Positions 18,857 through 28,380 of a DNA stretch of 64,000 nt are shown one piece after another (the stretch's first letter is position 1; each line of letters begins with the position of its first letter). Where the stretch lies: assembly GCA_018827375.1 (NCBI GenBank), contig JAHJYW010000009.1:33986-97985 (forward strand), given 5' to 3'. Made by a program: the position numbers and the translations under genes. Below the pieces are notes generated by a model. The model ran no database searches. It saw nothing but the letters and a program-made list of their open reading frames with translations, and was not told the origin of the DNA. This stretch comes from Alphaproteobacteria bacterium (lineage in GTDB: Bacteria > Pseudomonadota > Alphaproteobacteria > Caulobacterales > Hyphomonadaceae).

Positions 18857-19896
18857 TTCTCGCTTTCAAGCCACCCCTCCATTTTGCAGACAAGGCCATC
18901 AGCCTTGTAATCAAGCGTAAGGTCGCCATTGATTTCCTGCGCAAGGATCCGGGTCAGCATCGTGGTGCCGAAACCCCTACGGGTTGGTTGTTTTACGACT
19001 GGCCCGCCTGCTTCCCGCCAGGTTAAATCAAAATGGGAGCCGTTCGCCTGTTCAAACGTCCAATTCACATGGACAGTTCCGTCATCATTTGAAAGCGCAC
19101 CATACTTTGCTGCATTGGTTGCGAGTTCATGCAGCGCCATCGACAGGGCCTGAGCCTGTTTAGCGCTTACGGGGACATAGGGACCGCTTAACTGGATACG
19201 GCAGTCTGGTTTCGGTTCATGGCCAAATGGCCTGAGGGCATTGGAAAGCATTGCTTCGATATGAGAGCCCGACCAGTTGCGCTCCACGAGCAGGTTCTGG
19301 ACTTCCGACATGGCATGCATGCGCGCCAGCAGGTCGTCGCGGGCTTCCTGCATCGATTTGGTTTCGACGAGCGACATGCGCGTGACCGCCTGCATGGTGG
19401 CAAGTGAGTTCTTCACGCGGTGGTCCAGTTCGCGCATCAGGACGCGGTTTTCGCGTTCACTGTGGTATTCCGCGGTGATGTCCAAGGCGTTCTGCATCAC
19501 ATACTCGACTTCACCTTCGGTGTTGCGCAGAGGGATTTGTGTGCAACTCCAGACGACTTCCCGCATGCCGCCGCCATCAACCGGGATGGCATAGGGCTCG
19601 GTCATCAGGACGTTTTCGGTGCCATCAAGGGCCTGGTGGAAAGCGGCCTTGAACAGGGCTGTGCGAGCGTCGGTCTCGGGAAAGGCTTCAAATACATTGC
19701 GGTCCTGGATCTCAGACAGCGTGCAGCTGACCGTCGCGAGGTAGGCGGCATTGGCATAGACGATTGAAAGGTCCCTGTTGAGGATCATCAGGGGCGTCGG
19801 GGTGAGTGCGAAAACCTGATGGAAGTCGAGCGCGCCCGAAACCGGCCGATCGATACGTCCTGTATCGGTAGCTGGCCTAGGTCTGATCTGATGCAT
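18853..19896 (-). CDS. PAS-containing HWE-family sensor histidine kinase
   Basis: The 347-aa cytosolic kinase has an N-terminal PAS domain (about residues 25-145: HQVFALTPTPLMILNRDLSI, with its PAC part VVWSCTQIPLRNTEGEVEYV) and an HWE kinase core. The core shows ELDHRVKNSLATMQAV with the phospho-acceptor His at 159, the N-box ALHELATNAAKYGALS, the diagnostic Trp-x-Glu in LTWREAGGP, and the glycine box GFGTTMLTRI. No membrane segment is present, so it senses an internal signal; light or redox is possible, but no LOV cysteine motif (GRNCRFLQ) is seen in the PAS. It is coupled by a four-base overlap to the receiver protein. Confidence 0.93.
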   Translation of the reverse strand: MHQIRPRPATDTGRIDRPVSGALDFHQVFALTPTPLMILNRDLSIVYANAAYLATVSCTLSEIQDRNVFEAFPETDARTALFKAAFHQALDGTENVLMTEPYAIPVDGGGMREVVWSCTQIPLRNTEGEVEYVMQNALDITAEYHSERENRVLMRELDHRVKNSLATMQAVTRMSLVETKSMQEARDDLLARMHAMSEVQNLLVERNWSGSHIEAMLSNALRPFGHEPKPDCRIQLSGPYVPVSAKQAQALSMALHELATNAAKYGALSNDDGTVHVNWTFEQANGSHFDLTWREAGGPVVKQPTRRGFGTTMLTRILAQEINGDLTLDYKADGLVCKMEGWLESEK

Positions 19897-20005
19897 TTAC
19901 TGACCCCGCAACAGCCCCACCCGGGGGCGAACGTGCATATTCTAACTGTTCCTGTAGAAACTGGAATAACCCATGTTAACATCACTGCCCATGGCATGCT
20001 GACTA

Positions 20006-21841
20006 TCAGCTGACGTATAGGCCGTCGCTGCCGAGGACAGCGTCATGTTCTGCAACGAGGTGGCCCGGCGCGATTTCGACGAGCTGCGGCTGGTACTGTT
20101 CAGCATCGGGATCGTCAACGCGCTTCGACTTCAGGAAACGCAGCGGCGCCCGGCTATCCAGTGGGCTCGGCAGGTCGCCGGACAGCTTGATACGCTCACG
20201 GGTGCGTTCAAGCCGGGGGTCGGCGGCTGGGACAGCTGCGATCAGGGCCTTCGTGTACGGATGGCGGGCGTCCTCATAGATCGCGGTACGGCCTGCGAGT
20301 TCTACGATGCGTCCGAGATAGAGTACCATGACGCGGTGGCTGATCTCCCGCACGACAGAGAGGTCATGGCTGATGAAGATCATCGCCAGGCCGAATTCCT
20401 TCTGCAGTTCGATCAGCAGGTCCACGACCTGTGCCTGCACGGAAACATCGAGAGCCGAGACAGCCTCATCGCAGATCACCAGTTTCGGCTTCAGGATCAT
20501 CGCGCGGGCAATGCCGACACGCTGGTTCTGGCCGCCTGACAACTCATGCGGATAGCGGTTGATCAGAGCGGCATCGAGGCCAACACGCGGCATGATGGCC
20601 TGAACGCGCTCGTCACGCTCTGCACGGCTAAGTCGCGGCTCGTGAACCTGGAGGGGTTCGGCAATCGACGCACCAATGGTCATGCGCGGGTCCAGGCTGG
20701 CGAGCGGATCCTGGAAAACGATCTGGAGATCATCGCGCAGCGCGTCCATTTCAGACTTGCCGGCCTTTGTAATGTCCTTGCCGAGCCAGGCGATCTTGCC
20801 GTCGGTCGGTGGGATCAGGCGCAACACGCCGCGCGCGAGAGTGGACTTGCCGCAGCCGGATTCCCCCACGACTCCAAGCGTTTCGCCCGGGCGCAGGTCA
20901 AATGACACGCCATTGACAGCCTTCAGCGGCCTGGTCTTGCCAAAAAGGCCGCCCTTCACACGGATAGGGAAGTGGACCTTCATGTCGTCGACTTCGAGGA
21001 CGGGTTTGATGGATGTATCCGGCGCTGGGCCGAGCATCGGACGGCCTCGCCGGTCCGGCTGGTCAATGCGGGGCACCGCTTCCAGCAGCATCTTGGTGTA
21101 GGGGTGCTGGGGATAGTAGAAAATATCGTCGACCGTGCCGCGCTCAACGATCTCGCCGTAGCGCATGACGATCACGCGGTCGCACATGCGCGCCACGACG
21201 CCCATGTCGTGGGTAATAAGCGCGATTCCGGTGCCGGTGTCGCGCTTGAGGTCATTCATCAGGTCGAGCACCTGCGCTTGTACGGTCACATCAAGGGCGG
21301 TTGTTGGCTCGTCGGCGAGCAGCAGGCGAGGGCCGCAGAGCATGGCGATGGCGATCATGACCCGCTGGCGCATGCCGCCGGAGAGTTCATGGGGGAACTG
21401 GTCCAGGCGTCGGGCCGCTTCGGGGATGCGCACATTCTCCAGCCACTCGACGCAGCGCTTGTCGGCTTCCTCGCCTTTCAGTCCCTTATGCAATGCCAGG
21501 ACTTCGCGCATTTGCGCGCCCACCGTCATATGCGGCGTAAGGCTCGTCAGCGGATCCTGGAAGATCATCGACATCTGGGCGCCGCGGATCTTGCGCAGCG
21601 CATCAATCGGGGCATCAAGCATATTCGTCCCGGCGAAATCGATATGGCCGTGGGCCACGCCATTTCCAGCCAGCAGGCCAAGGGCCGCGAGCGCCGTCTG
21701 GCTCTTGCCGGAGCCGCTTTCGCCGACAATGCCGAGGCACTCGCCCTCGGCGACATCAAAGCTGATACCACGCACAGCGTGCACGAGGCCGTCTGGCGTG
21801 TCGAAATCGACCACGAGGTCTTTAACGGAGAGAATGCTCAT
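20006..21841 (-). CDS. Dual-ATPase ABC protein of the peptide (Dpp/Opp, YejF-type) family
   Basis: The 611-aa protein fuses two ABC ATPase domains. The first has Walker [17 protein letters not shown] and signature [15 protein letters not shown]; the second has [17 protein letters not shown] and [15 protein letters not shown]. Each is followed by the oligopeptide-transporter C-terminal extension ([20 protein letters not shown] and [20 protein letters not shown]). It would power import of peptides or similar solutes through partner permeases, but no permease or binding protein lies beside it. The ATG at 21841 ([14 protein letters not shown]) is the natural start; the upstream open frame to 21982 runs through the neighbouring terminator and is rejected. 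Confidence 0.92.
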   Translation of the reverse strand: MSILSVKDLVVDFDTPDGLVHAVRGISFDVAEGECLGIVGESGSGKSQTALAALGLLAGNGVAHGHIDFAGTNMLDAPIDALRKIRGAQMSMIFQDPLTSLTPHMTVGAQMREVLALHKGLKGEEADKRCVEWLENVRIPEAARRLDQFPHELSGGMRQRVMIAIAMLCGPRLLLADEPTTALDVTVQAQVLDLMNDLKRDTGTGIALITHDMGVVARMCDRVIVMRYGEIVERGTVDDIFYYPQHPYTKMLLEAVPRIDQPDRRGRPMLGPAPDTSIKPVLEVDDMKVHFPIRVKGGLFGKTRPLKAVNGVSFDLRPGETLGVVGESGCGKSTLARGVLRLIPPTDGKIAWLGKDITKAGKSEMDALRDDLQIVFQDPLASLDPRMTIGASIAEPLQVHEPRLSRAERDERVQAIMPRVGLDAALINRYPHELSGGQNQRVGIARAMILKPKLVICDEAVSALDVSVQAQVVDLLIELQKEFGLAMIFISHDLSVVREISHRVMVLYLGRIVELAGRTAIYEDARHPYTKALIAAVPAADPRLERTRERIKLSGDLPSPLDSRAPLRFLKSKRVDDPDAEQYQPQLVEIAPGHLVAEHDAVLGSDGLYVS

Positions 21842-21891
21842 GGCCGCAATCTCTACATCGGGAGGGAACATGTGCAATGTTTTCAGTGCAC

Positions 21892-21918
21892 AAAAAAACC
21901 GCGCCCTTGGGGGCGCGG
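21892..21918 (-). terminator. Intrinsic terminator of the OmpW gene
   Basis: Read on the minus strand, an eight-base perfect stem CCGCGCCC/GGGCGCGG with a CCAA loop is followed by seven T. It lies 48 bases past the OmpW stop and just before the ABC-ATPase start. Confidence 0.92.
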
Positions 21919-21965
21919 CTGAGGTGATGACCGGTGCCTCTGGGAGGGGCATTGGCCATTTAGCG

Positions 21966-22646
21966 CTAGAACTTGTATCCAAGCCCCAGGCCGATCACGA
22001 GCGGATTGATATCCACATCGGCTTTCACCTTCGCGCCGAGCGCGGTGGTGAAGTCGACCGTGACATCCGTGTTGATCCAGATCTTCTTGATGTCTGCATT
22101 GAAGGCCCAGCCGCCCGGCTCGCCATCGAGATCGTAGTCGAACCCGGCCTGCAGGGCGGGACCAACGCTTGAGTCGTAGCTGATGCCGTCAGCCACTTTG
22201 CCCTGGTCCTCATTGAAGAAGAAGGTCGCGTTTATGCCCGCACCGACATAGGGCTTGAAGCGGCCCATCTCGGTGAAATGGTACTGGGCGGTCAGTGTGG
22301 GTGGCAGCAGCCAGACATCCCCGAGATCGATCGTGGCATCAGTGAGCGCGCCGGGAACTGTAACACTCACGGCCTTCACGTCATGCGGCGTGACGGCGAG
22401 GATCAACTCAGCGGCAATATGCTTGTTGAAGAAATAGGTGATGTCGAATTCCGGCACGTACTGGTCACCGATATCGACATTACCGGGCAGCGTTGCGCCG
22501 CCAGCCTTAAGCGTGCCGCTTTCGTCCGGAAGGACGCCGAGGACGCGTGCGCGTAGCATCCACGGATTGTCCTGGGCCTGGGCGGCCGGGCTGGTTCCTG
22601 CCCATGCAGCGCTGGCCATGAGAGCGGCGAGAAGGAAATTTTTCAT
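21966..22646 (-). CDS. OmpW family outer-membrane beta-barrel protein
   Basis: The 226-aa protein starts with a signal peptide ([20 protein letters not shown], cleavage near AQAQ), continues [20 protein letters not shown] as OmpW does, then shows alternating barrel strands such as [20 protein letters not shown] and [19 protein letters not shown], and ends [11 protein letters not shown] with the terminal Phe used for BAM recognition. OmpW forms a narrow eight-stranded barrel thought to pass small hydrophobic molecules. The ATG at 22646 is chosen over an upstream open frame because the signal peptide begins there. A strong terminator follows, and the gene is divergent from the alcohol dehydrogenase. 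Confidence 0.92.
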   Translation of the reverse strand: MKNFLLAALMASAAWAGTSPAAQAQDNPWMLRARVLGVLPDESGTLKAGGATLPGNVDIGDQYVPEFDITYFFNKHIAAELILAVTPHDVKAVSVTVPGALTDATIDLGDVWLLPPTLTAQYHFTEMGRFKPYVGAGINATFFFNEDQGKVADGISYDSSVGPALQAGFDYDLDGEPGGWAFNADIKKIWINTDVTVDFTTALGAKVKADVDINPLVIGLGLGYKF

Positions 22647-22943
22647 AGGTCTGTACCCCGAAAAGTGATTGCGATGAGTGGGAGTTAGGCCTTTGTTTTT
22701 ACTTTGGTAATTGACCGTTTTGACGCGCGGTCGCGCGCCGCGCGGCATGAGCGCGCGAATAGGTAGAAGCCCCGATTGCTTATGTGTCCGGCCCATCGGA
22801 TACAGACGGATTGCGCCCGGCGAGGCTGTGCGGTGCGGCGTGATGGCGGGGCTTTTCTCCCTGCGTCAGGCTTGAACTTGTCGGCGCGAGCGGGGAACAT
22901 GCGCTCACACTCATGCCGACCCGGCTCTCACAGGATAGTTTTC

Positions 22944-24074
22944 ATGCCCGTCATCAATTTTCTTACGCCCTGTATCTTTGATTCCGGCGCCCTGAAGCAG
23001 CTGGAAGTCACAGCGAAGAAGCTCGGCATCACGCGGGCCTTTATCGTGACGGATCCCGGCATTAAGGCTGCGGGTATTCTCGACAAAGTCGTGGCAGCCC
23101 TAGGCAGTGCGCCGGCTGGAATCTTCGCCGAGACCGTGGCGAACCCGACCGAGACTCAGGCCAAGATCGCGACGCAGGCTTACAAGGACAGTGGCGCGGA
23201 CGGCATCATTGCTGTCGGCGGCGGCTCGTCGATGGACCATGCCAAGGCCATCGGCCTGATGGCGTCGCACTCCGAACCGCTTGAAAATTATGCCGCCATC
23301 ATTGGCGGTTCCAAGAAGATCGGCAAGATTCCACCGCTGATCGCCATTCCGACAACCGCGGGCACTGGCTCTGAGGTGTCCATTGGCATGATCACGACGA
23401 TGGAGAATGGTCGCAAGGAGACATTCGCGTCGCCAAACCTCATTCCGTCGACGGCGATCTGCGATCCGGACCTGACGCTCGGCCTGCCGGCTTACATGAC
23501 GGCGGCGACGGGCATGGACGCTGTCACCCACTGTATCGAAGCGGTGCTCGTTCCTGCCGTGAACCCACCGGCTGAGGGCATCGGCTATGATGGCGTGACG
23601 CGTGCGCTCGGCGGTGGCTGGCTGATAAAGTCCGTCAAGGACGGCTCAGACCCGGAGGCGCGCTGGCATATGATGATGGCGAGCTATGAAGGTGCGCTGG
23701 CCTTTGTGAAGGGCCTCGGCGGCGTCCATGCGCTTAGCCATGCGGCCGGGCGCCTGCATGAGAAGAAACTCCACCATGGCACGCTCAACGCGATCTTCCT
23801 GCCGCATATCCTGCGCTTCCACGCCGGCTCTGCTGACGAAAAATACGCGCGCCTGCGCATTGCGATGGGCCTGAAGTCGAATGCCGATCTTGGCGATGCG
23901 ATCCAGGACCTGAACGATGCCATCGGTATCCCGAAGACATTGAGCGATATCGGCCTGACCGCAGCAGATGGTCCCGGTATCGTGGAATATGCCCTGAAAG
24001 ACCTGGCGCATTTCGGTAACCCGCGGACCATGAGTGCGGACGATTACGCCAAGATCTACGAAATCGCGCTTTAA
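22944..24074 (+). CDS. Iron-containing (type III) alcohol dehydrogenase
   Basis: The 376-aa protein has the family layout: NAD-binding N-terminal half with VGGGSSMDHAKAIGLMA and IPTTAGTGSEVS, then a helical metal-binding half with GMDAVTHCIEAVL and GGVHALSHAAGRLHEKKLHH, which supplies the His ligands. It interconverts an alcohol and an aldehyde or ketone with NAD(P)H; the substrate is not deducible. The ATG at 22944 gives MPVINFLTPCIFDSGALKQL, the normal N-terminus, with AGGA upstream; the longer frame from 22776 is ignored. The tag-like glycosylase begins 11 bases after its stop, so the two are probably cotranscribed. Confidence 0.93.
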   Translation: MPVINFLTPCIFDSGALKQLEVTAKKLGITRAFIVTDPGIKAAGILDKVVAALGSAPAGIFAETVANPTETQAKIATQAYKDSGADGIIAVGGGSSMDHAKAIGLMASHSEPLENYAAIIGGSKKIGKIPPLIAIPTTAGTGSEVSIGMITTMENGRKETFASPNLIPSTAICDPDLTLGLPAYMTAATGMDAVTHCIEAVLVPAVNPPAEGIGYDGVTRALGGGWLIKSVKDGSDPEARWHMMMASYEGALAFVKGLGGVHALSHAAGRLHEKKLHHGTLNAIFLPHILRFHAGSADEKYARLRIAMGLKSNADLGDAIQDLNDAIGIPKTLSDIGLTAADGPGIVEYALKDLAHFGNPRTMSADDYAKIYEIAL

Positions 24075-24085
24075 GGCCGGATAGG

Positions 24086-24760
24086 GTGACAGGCACGTTC
24101 GATACAGTGATTGAGCGTGCCGGTCAGCATCGTGGTGGTCGGGGGGCTGTGCTCGCACAAGCGGGCAACGCGCATGCCGTAACGGACCTCTCCACGGTGC
24201 CGGCGGATCGGCTCCTGTCGGCGATGACGCGCTGCGTGTTCAATGCCGGGTTCAACTGGAAGGTTATCGCGGCCAAGTGGGATGGTTTCGAAGCCGCCTT
24301 TCAGGGCTTTGATCCGGCCAAGCTCGCTTTTTTCGGCGACGAGATGATGGGCGATCTCGTCTCGGATGAGCGGATCGTGCGCAATGGGCAGAAGATCAAG
24401 GCAACGCTCGAGAATGCGCGGATGGTCGCCGAAATCGAGCAGGGGGAGGGTGGCTTCGGGCGCTTTCTCGCCGAATGGCCTGCCGATGACCAGACGGGGC
24501 TGATGGCGGCGCTGAACAAGCGCGGTTCAAGGCTTGGCGGCGCAACAGCGCAGTACTTCCTGCGCTTCTGCGGCTGGGATGCCTGGATCACCTCGGCAGA
24601 CATGTGCGCGGCCCTGAAACGTGAAGGCGTGCTGGAGAAGCCTGTTGCCACTAGCAAGGGCGATTTGGCCCGGGTGCAGGCGACCGTGAACCTTTGGCAT
24701 GAGGAAAGCGGCCTTCCGCGCGCAACCATCAGTCGGCTACTCGCACTTAGCACCGGCTAG
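24086..24760 (+). CDS. DNA-3-methyladenine glycosylase I family protein
   Basis: The 224-aa protein matches the Tag family in its core: TRCVFNAGFNWKVIAAKWDG, FDPAKLAFFGDEMMGDLVSD and RIVRNGQKIKATLENARMVA. Tag removes 3-methyladenine from alkylated DNA by helix-hairpin-helix base flipping. Typical Tag enzymes carry a zinc snap joining an N-terminal Cys/His pair to a C-terminal His/Cys pair; the N-terminal RCxW block is absent here and the C-terminus reads LWHEESGLPRATISRLLALS, so this looks like the divergent, zinc-free branch. The start is a GTG at 24086, after GATAGG, 11 bases past the dehydrogenase stop. Confidence 0.82.
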   Translation: MTGTFDTVIERAGQHRGGRGAVLAQAGNAHAVTDLSTVPADRLLSAMTRCVFNAGFNWKVIAAKWDGFEAAFQGFDPAKLAFFGDEMMGDLVSDERIVRNGQKIKATLENARMVAEIEQGEGGFGRFLAEWPADDQTGLMAALNKRGSRLGGATAQYFLRFCGWDAWITSADMCAALKREGVLEKPVATSKGDLARVQATVNLWHEESGLPRATISRLLALSTG

Positions 24761-24816
24761 GATGCCAATCGCGAATTTGCTTCCCGTGTGAGCGCGAATC
24801 CCTGCATGAGGGCGGC

Positions 24817-25239
24817 ATGATTACAGAGATCCAGCATTATGCGGGCGGACTGGGTGTTGCCGCCAGCGCGATGGCCATAGGCGCAGGCTGGGTCGTCGCA
24901 ATGGCCTCGCCCAATTGCAGCTTCGACAAGCTCGACGGGAGCCGCGCAGACCGGCATGTGCGCGAATTGCTGCACGCGACCGCTATCCCGATTTCCGGGA
25001 TGATGCTGGCTGCCGTGGCCTTTTTCGCAATTGCGACCAGTTGGGCGGCTGCGGTGACGGCGGCTCTGGCAGCATTCGGCTTCTTCTCGACCCGGCTGAT
25101 GCTGGCGCCGAAAGAAGGCAAGAACCCGAAAGGCGTGAGGACCCGGCGCAAGGATCAACGCGCTGTGTCGGTCAGCCTCTCACTCATGTTCATGCTGATT
25201 GCCGTGATCGCAGGCATTCTCGGCCTGATCGGGATTTAG
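24817..25239 (+). CDS. Small unknown membrane protein (140 aa)
   Basis: No family is recognised. Three or four hydrophobic segments are visible: YAGGLGVAASAMAIGAGWVV, then IPISGMMLAAVAFFAIATSW with AAAVTAALAAFGFF, and a C-terminal LMFMLIAVIAGILGLIGI. A basic loop (KEGKNPKGVRTRRKDQR) between the last segments is probably cytoplasmic. The stop overlaps the stop of the convergent small membrane protein by four bases (TTAG, 25236-25239). It follows tag by 56 bases and could share its transcript. Confidence 0.7.
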   Translation: MITEIQHYAGGLGVAASAMAIGAGWVVAMASPNCSFDKLDGSRADRHVRELLHATAIPISGMMLAAVAFFAIATSWAAAVTAALAAFGFFSTRLMLAPKEGKNPKGVRTRRKDQRAVSVSLSLMFMLIAVIAGILGLIGI

Positions 25240-25619
25240 GCGTAAACCAGCCAGAGACAGCCCATCTCGTGAAGCGCGCGGAAATTGTCGACCGAGCGCG
25301 TGGCCGCCTTGCGGGCAATTTCGCCGGCCGTCTTGCGATTGGTCGCCAGCATGAGCACGCAGATCGCAAGTCCCGGCATGAAAGCCCACCAGACAAAGGC
25401 ATAAGTGGCCAGGAAGCCGAGCAGGCAGATCAGGTAGGCGAGCGTATCGAGCACGCGGAACCGGACATACATGTTTCGACCGAAGGCGTTCAGAAGCTCA
25501 GGTGATTTGTGCAGCTGCTCAGCATCGATGGCGTAGCGCTGGCCCGGAACATGTTCGAACACCAGTGTGCGAGTCATCCGGCCGGCGCGATGTGGATTGG
25601 GCTCACACTTAAGGAACAT
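25236..25619 (-). CDS. Small unknown membrane protein (127 aa)
   Basis: I do not recognise a family. The N-terminal half is soluble (MFLKCEPNPHRAGRMTRTLV), followed by one long or two short hydrophobic segments (LAYLICLLGFLATYAFVWWA and FMPGLAICVLMLATN), then a basic tail ending HEMGCLWLVYA. The start at 25619 lies 191 bases from the divergent phaZ gene, leaving room for a promoter. A second ATG at residue 15 is possible. It meets the preceding membrane-protein gene tail to tail with overlapping stop codons. Confidence 0.65.
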   Translation of the reverse strand: MFLKCEPNPHRAGRMTRTLVFEHVPGQRYAIDAEQLHKSPELLNAFGRNMYVRFRVLDTLAYLICLLGFLATYAFVWWAFMPGLAICVLMLATNRKTAGEIARKAATRSVDNFRALHEMGCLWLVYA

Positions 25620-25779
25620 GGCTTTCTTCCTCCCTGATGTGAACGTTAGAGCATCGGCTTCTTAACTCTCTTGTGACCAAGCGCCTGCAAATTTTACGCA
25701 AATTCAATCTCTCTCAAGCGCAATCGCCAAAACGCCCATCTGGTGAATCTGATTGCTACGCCAGAAACTTGGACTTATG

Positions 25780-25793
25780 TTGCAATGCAGCAT
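25780..25793. promoter_or_regulatory. Candidate PhaR-type operator before phaZ
   Basis: TTGCAATGCAGCAT ends 17 bases before the phaZ ATG, where a repressor could block transcription or initiation. It matches the site at 4267-4280 at every position except the two central variable bases. Assignment to PhaR is inferred from the downstream PHA depolymerase and from the TGC/GCA character of known PhaR sites. Confidence 0.45.
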
Positions 25794-25810
25794 GAAAGGT
25801 TTGTAACGCG

Positions 25811-27106
25811 ATGCTTTACTCACTTGTCGAAATGAACCGTGTGGCGATGGCGCCGATGAGACTGGCCGCAAAAGCGGGCCGGGCCGCGCTACTTTCCCCG
25901 CTCAACCCCCTTGGCAAGACGGAGTATGGCAAGTCGCTCGCGGCTTTTGCCGACGTTTTTGAAAGCTCCACACGCTATTACGGAAAGCCGGAATGGCGGA
26001 TTGATACGGTTCGCGTCAACAGCGCCCCGATCAAGGTGACCCCAACCGTGTCCTGGCGCTCGCCCTGGTGCAGTCTCGTCCACTTCAAGAAAGATCCTGA
26101 CCAGCTGGCAGCCGTTCGCAAGCCGGGCGCGCCACCGCTGCCACGCATGATCATCACCGCGCCGCTGTCGGGCCACTACGCCACGCTGCTGCGCGGTACG
26201 GTCGAGGCCTTCCTGCCGAACCATGACGTCTACATCACGGATTGGGCCGATGCGCGCATGGCGCCGGTCTGGCTCGGGCGTTTCGATCTCGACGATTATA
26301 TCGACCATATCCGGGACATGATCACCCATGTCGGGCCGGGCGCCCATGTGCTGGGCGTCTGCCAGCCGGGCCCGCCAGTGCTGGCGGCGATTGCCATGAT
26401 GGCCGAAGACAATGATCCGGCCCGTCCGGCCTCGATGACGTTCATGGGTTCGCCCATTGATGCGCGTCGCAGCCCGACCGTGCCAAACGAACTGGCCGAA
26501 GAGCGCTCGTTTGCCTGGTTTGAAGAGAACATGATCCACACGGTTCCTGGGCCTTACCCGGGCGTGATGCGCCGCGTCTATCCGGGCTTCGTGCAGCTCG
26601 CCTCGTTCATGAACATGAACTGGGACCGCCACGTCGATGCCCAATGGCACTTCTTCAATCACCTCGTCGATGGCGACGGAGACGAGGCTGGCAAGCACCG
26701 CGAATTCTACGACGAGTACCTCTCAGTTCTCGACCTGACAGAGGAATTCTACCTGCAGACCATCCAGCGCGTTTTCCAGGAGCATCATCTGGCGCGCGGC
26801 ATCTACAAATATCGCGGCGAACGGCTGGTAAAGCCGCAGGCGATCCGCGATGTGGCGCTGATGACGGTCGAAGGCGAGAAAGACGACATTTCAGGCATTG
26901 GCCAGACGCAGGCCGCGCATGATCTGTGTACCAAGATTCCGGACGATATGAAGGCGGACTATATCCAGCCTGGCGTCGGCCATTATGGCGTGTTCAATGG
27001 CAACCGTTTCCGCACTGAAATCGCGCCGCGGGTCAGCCAGTTCACGCGCCGTTTCATGGATGTGAAAGCGGAAGTGACGGCCCGCGAGGTGGCTGCTGCC
27101 AGCTGA
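25811..27106 (+). CDS. phaZ: Intracellular polyhydroxyalkanoate depolymerase
   Basis: The 431-aa protein matches intracellular PHB depolymerases: N-terminal MLYSLVEMNRVAMAPMRLAA, the GHYATLLRGTVEAFLPNHDV and YITDWADARMAPV blocks, and the lipase-box-like VLGVCQPGPPVLAA, where Cys184 replaces the usual Ser nucleophile. The acid and base are probably in VEGEKDDISGIGQT and GVGHYGVFNG. It mobilises stored PHA in the cytosol to hydroxyacids. The mature length and lack of signal peptide fit granule-associated enzymes. A candidate operator lies just upstream. No synthase or phasin gene is in the window, so storage genes are elsewhere. Confidence 0.95.
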   Translation: MLYSLVEMNRVAMAPMRLAAKAGRAALLSPLNPLGKTEYGKSLAAFADVFESSTRYYGKPEWRIDTVRVNSAPIKVTPTVSWRSPWCSLVHFKKDPDQLAAVRKPGAPPLPRMIITAPLSGHYATLLRGTVEAFLPNHDVYITDWADARMAPVWLGRFDLDDYIDHIRDMITHVGPGAHVLGVCQPGPPVLAAIAMMAEDNDPARPASMTFMGSPIDARRSPTVPNELAEERSFAWFEENMIHTVPGPYPGVMRRVYPGFVQLASFMNMNWDRHVDAQWHFFNHLVDGDGDEAGKHREFYDEYLSVLDLTEEFYLQTIQRVFQEHHLARGIYKYRGERLVKPQAIRDVALMTVEGEKDDISGIGQTQAAHDLCTKIPDDMKADYIQPGVGHYGVFNGNRFRTEIAPRVSQFTRRFMDVKAEVTAREVAAAS

Positions 27107-27119
27107 TCCGGCTTCGAGG

Positions 27120-27138
27120 GCCCGGCCTCAGGCCGGGC
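27120..27138. terminator. Hairpin between convergent genes (candidate terminator)
   Basis: GCCCGGCC and GGCCGGGC form a perfect eight-base stem around a three-base TCA loop; those three bases are also the stop codon of the minus-strand PLP enzyme. There is no T-tract on either side, so intrinsic termination is uncertain. Confidence 0.5.
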
Positions 27139-28198
27139 AGGGTGTCGCTTCGAAGCCGAGCAGTTCGATCTCAGGGCTGAGATAACCCGCCTTGACCGGC
27201 TCGCTGCGTGATAGCGCGGTCGAAAGATATTTCTTGTTGTCGTCGCAGAACACGGTCGCGACGCGTGCGTCCGGTCCAAGCCGCTCGGCAGCCATCAAGG
27301 CACCGATCAGGTTCGCCCCGGACGAGATGCCGACACCGAGGCCGAGCTCGCATGCAAGCGCCTGCGCCATCAGGATCGCGTCGCCATCCGACACGGCGAT
27401 GACATCGTCCAGCTTGGCAAAATCGACAATTGCCGGGATGAAATCGTCGGAGATGCCCTGGATACGGTGGCTACCGACCTTGTGGCCCGTCGAGAGCGTG
27501 GGCGATTCCAGAGGTTCAAGCGGATGGATTTTGACGCTCGGCAGGCTGGCGCGCAGTGCGCTGCCGACGCCCATCACGGTGCCGCCCGTACCGACACCCG
27601 CCACGAAGGCATCAGGCTTCAGGCCGAGCAGGGCCATTTGCTTCAGCAGTTCCGGGCCGGTCGTGTCGTGATGTCCGCCGGTATTGTCGCAATTCGAGAA
27701 CTGGCACGGCAGGAAGACACCGTCCTGGCTCGCAGCGAGCGCGCGGGTCGCCTCAATGGCGCCGATAAAGCCGCCTTCATCGCGACTGACGAGGTGAAGG
27801 TCCGCGCCAAGGCTGCGAAGGAGCGACTTGCGCTCATCGCTCATCCAGTCGGGCATGTAGATATCGACCTTGTGGCCGAGGGCCCGGCCGAGCGCGGTGA
27901 TCGCGATACCCGCATTTCCGCTGGTCGCTTCGGCGATACGGTCTCCGGGTTGCAAGGCGCCAGAGTGGATCGCGCGGCTGAGAATGGACAGCGCCATCCG
28001 GTCCTTGATCGATCCGGTGAGATTATAATGCTCGGCCTTGGCGTGGATCACGCGTTCGACGCCGCGGAAGCGCAAGTGGATCGAAAGCAGAGGGGTGCGC
28101 CCTATGAGGTTCGAAAGCGCGCGCAGGCGAGGGTGGTCCGCAGGGTTCGCGGTGCGGATAGCATTAGCTGAGGTCGTATTCGCAAGGGCGAGCGGCAT
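27128..28198 (-). CDS. Cysteine-synthase-family PLP enzyme
   Basis: The 356-aa fold-type II PLP enzyme has the lysine block [19 protein letters not shown], the substrate loop [20 protein letters not shown] and the phosphate-binding [18 protein letters not shown]. These are cysteine synthase/cystathionine beta-synthase features, so it probably does beta-replacement on an activated serine. The motif LTGSIKDR differs from the PGGSVKDR of CysK, and there is an extra N-terminal stretch, so it could be a specialised relative. A perfect GGAGGAG abuts the ATG at 28204 and is well spaced for the ATG at 28198, which I choose. The stop codon is the loop of a hairpin shared with phaZ. Confidence 0.85.
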   Translation of the reverse strand: MPLALANTTSANAIRTANPADHPRLRALSNLIGRTPLLSIHLRFRGVERVIHAKAEHYNLTGSIKDRMALSILSRAIHSGALQPGDRIAEATSGNAGIAITALGRALGHKVDIYMPDWMSDERKSLLRSLGADLHLVSRDEGGFIGAIEATRALAASQDGVFLPCQFSNCDNTGGHHDTTGPELLKQMALLGLKPDAFVAGVGTGGTVMGVGSALRASLPSVKIHPLEPLESPTLSTGHKVGSHRIQGISDDFIPAIVDFAKLDDVIAVSDGDAILMAQALACELGLGVGISSGANLIGALMAAERLGPDARVATVFCDDNKKYLSTALSRSEPVKAGYLSPEIELLGFEATPCPA

Positions 28199-28380
28199 GG
28201 ACATCTCCTCCGATAATTCAGGGAGAATGTCACATATGGGGCCAAAACTTATCACAATTTATAGGTCATAATCGATCTATACGATGAGATAATTATACAA
28301 AACGAGACATTAAGAGTAATAATCGATGGTCTGGGGTATCGTGTAGCAGCTGATCGCGCAAGTGGAGCCGAATCGTCGAT

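Noticed and set aside
27467..28171. 234-codon open frame opposite the cysteine-synthase-like gene
   Set aside because: Arg/Asp-rich shadow without motif or ribosome site.
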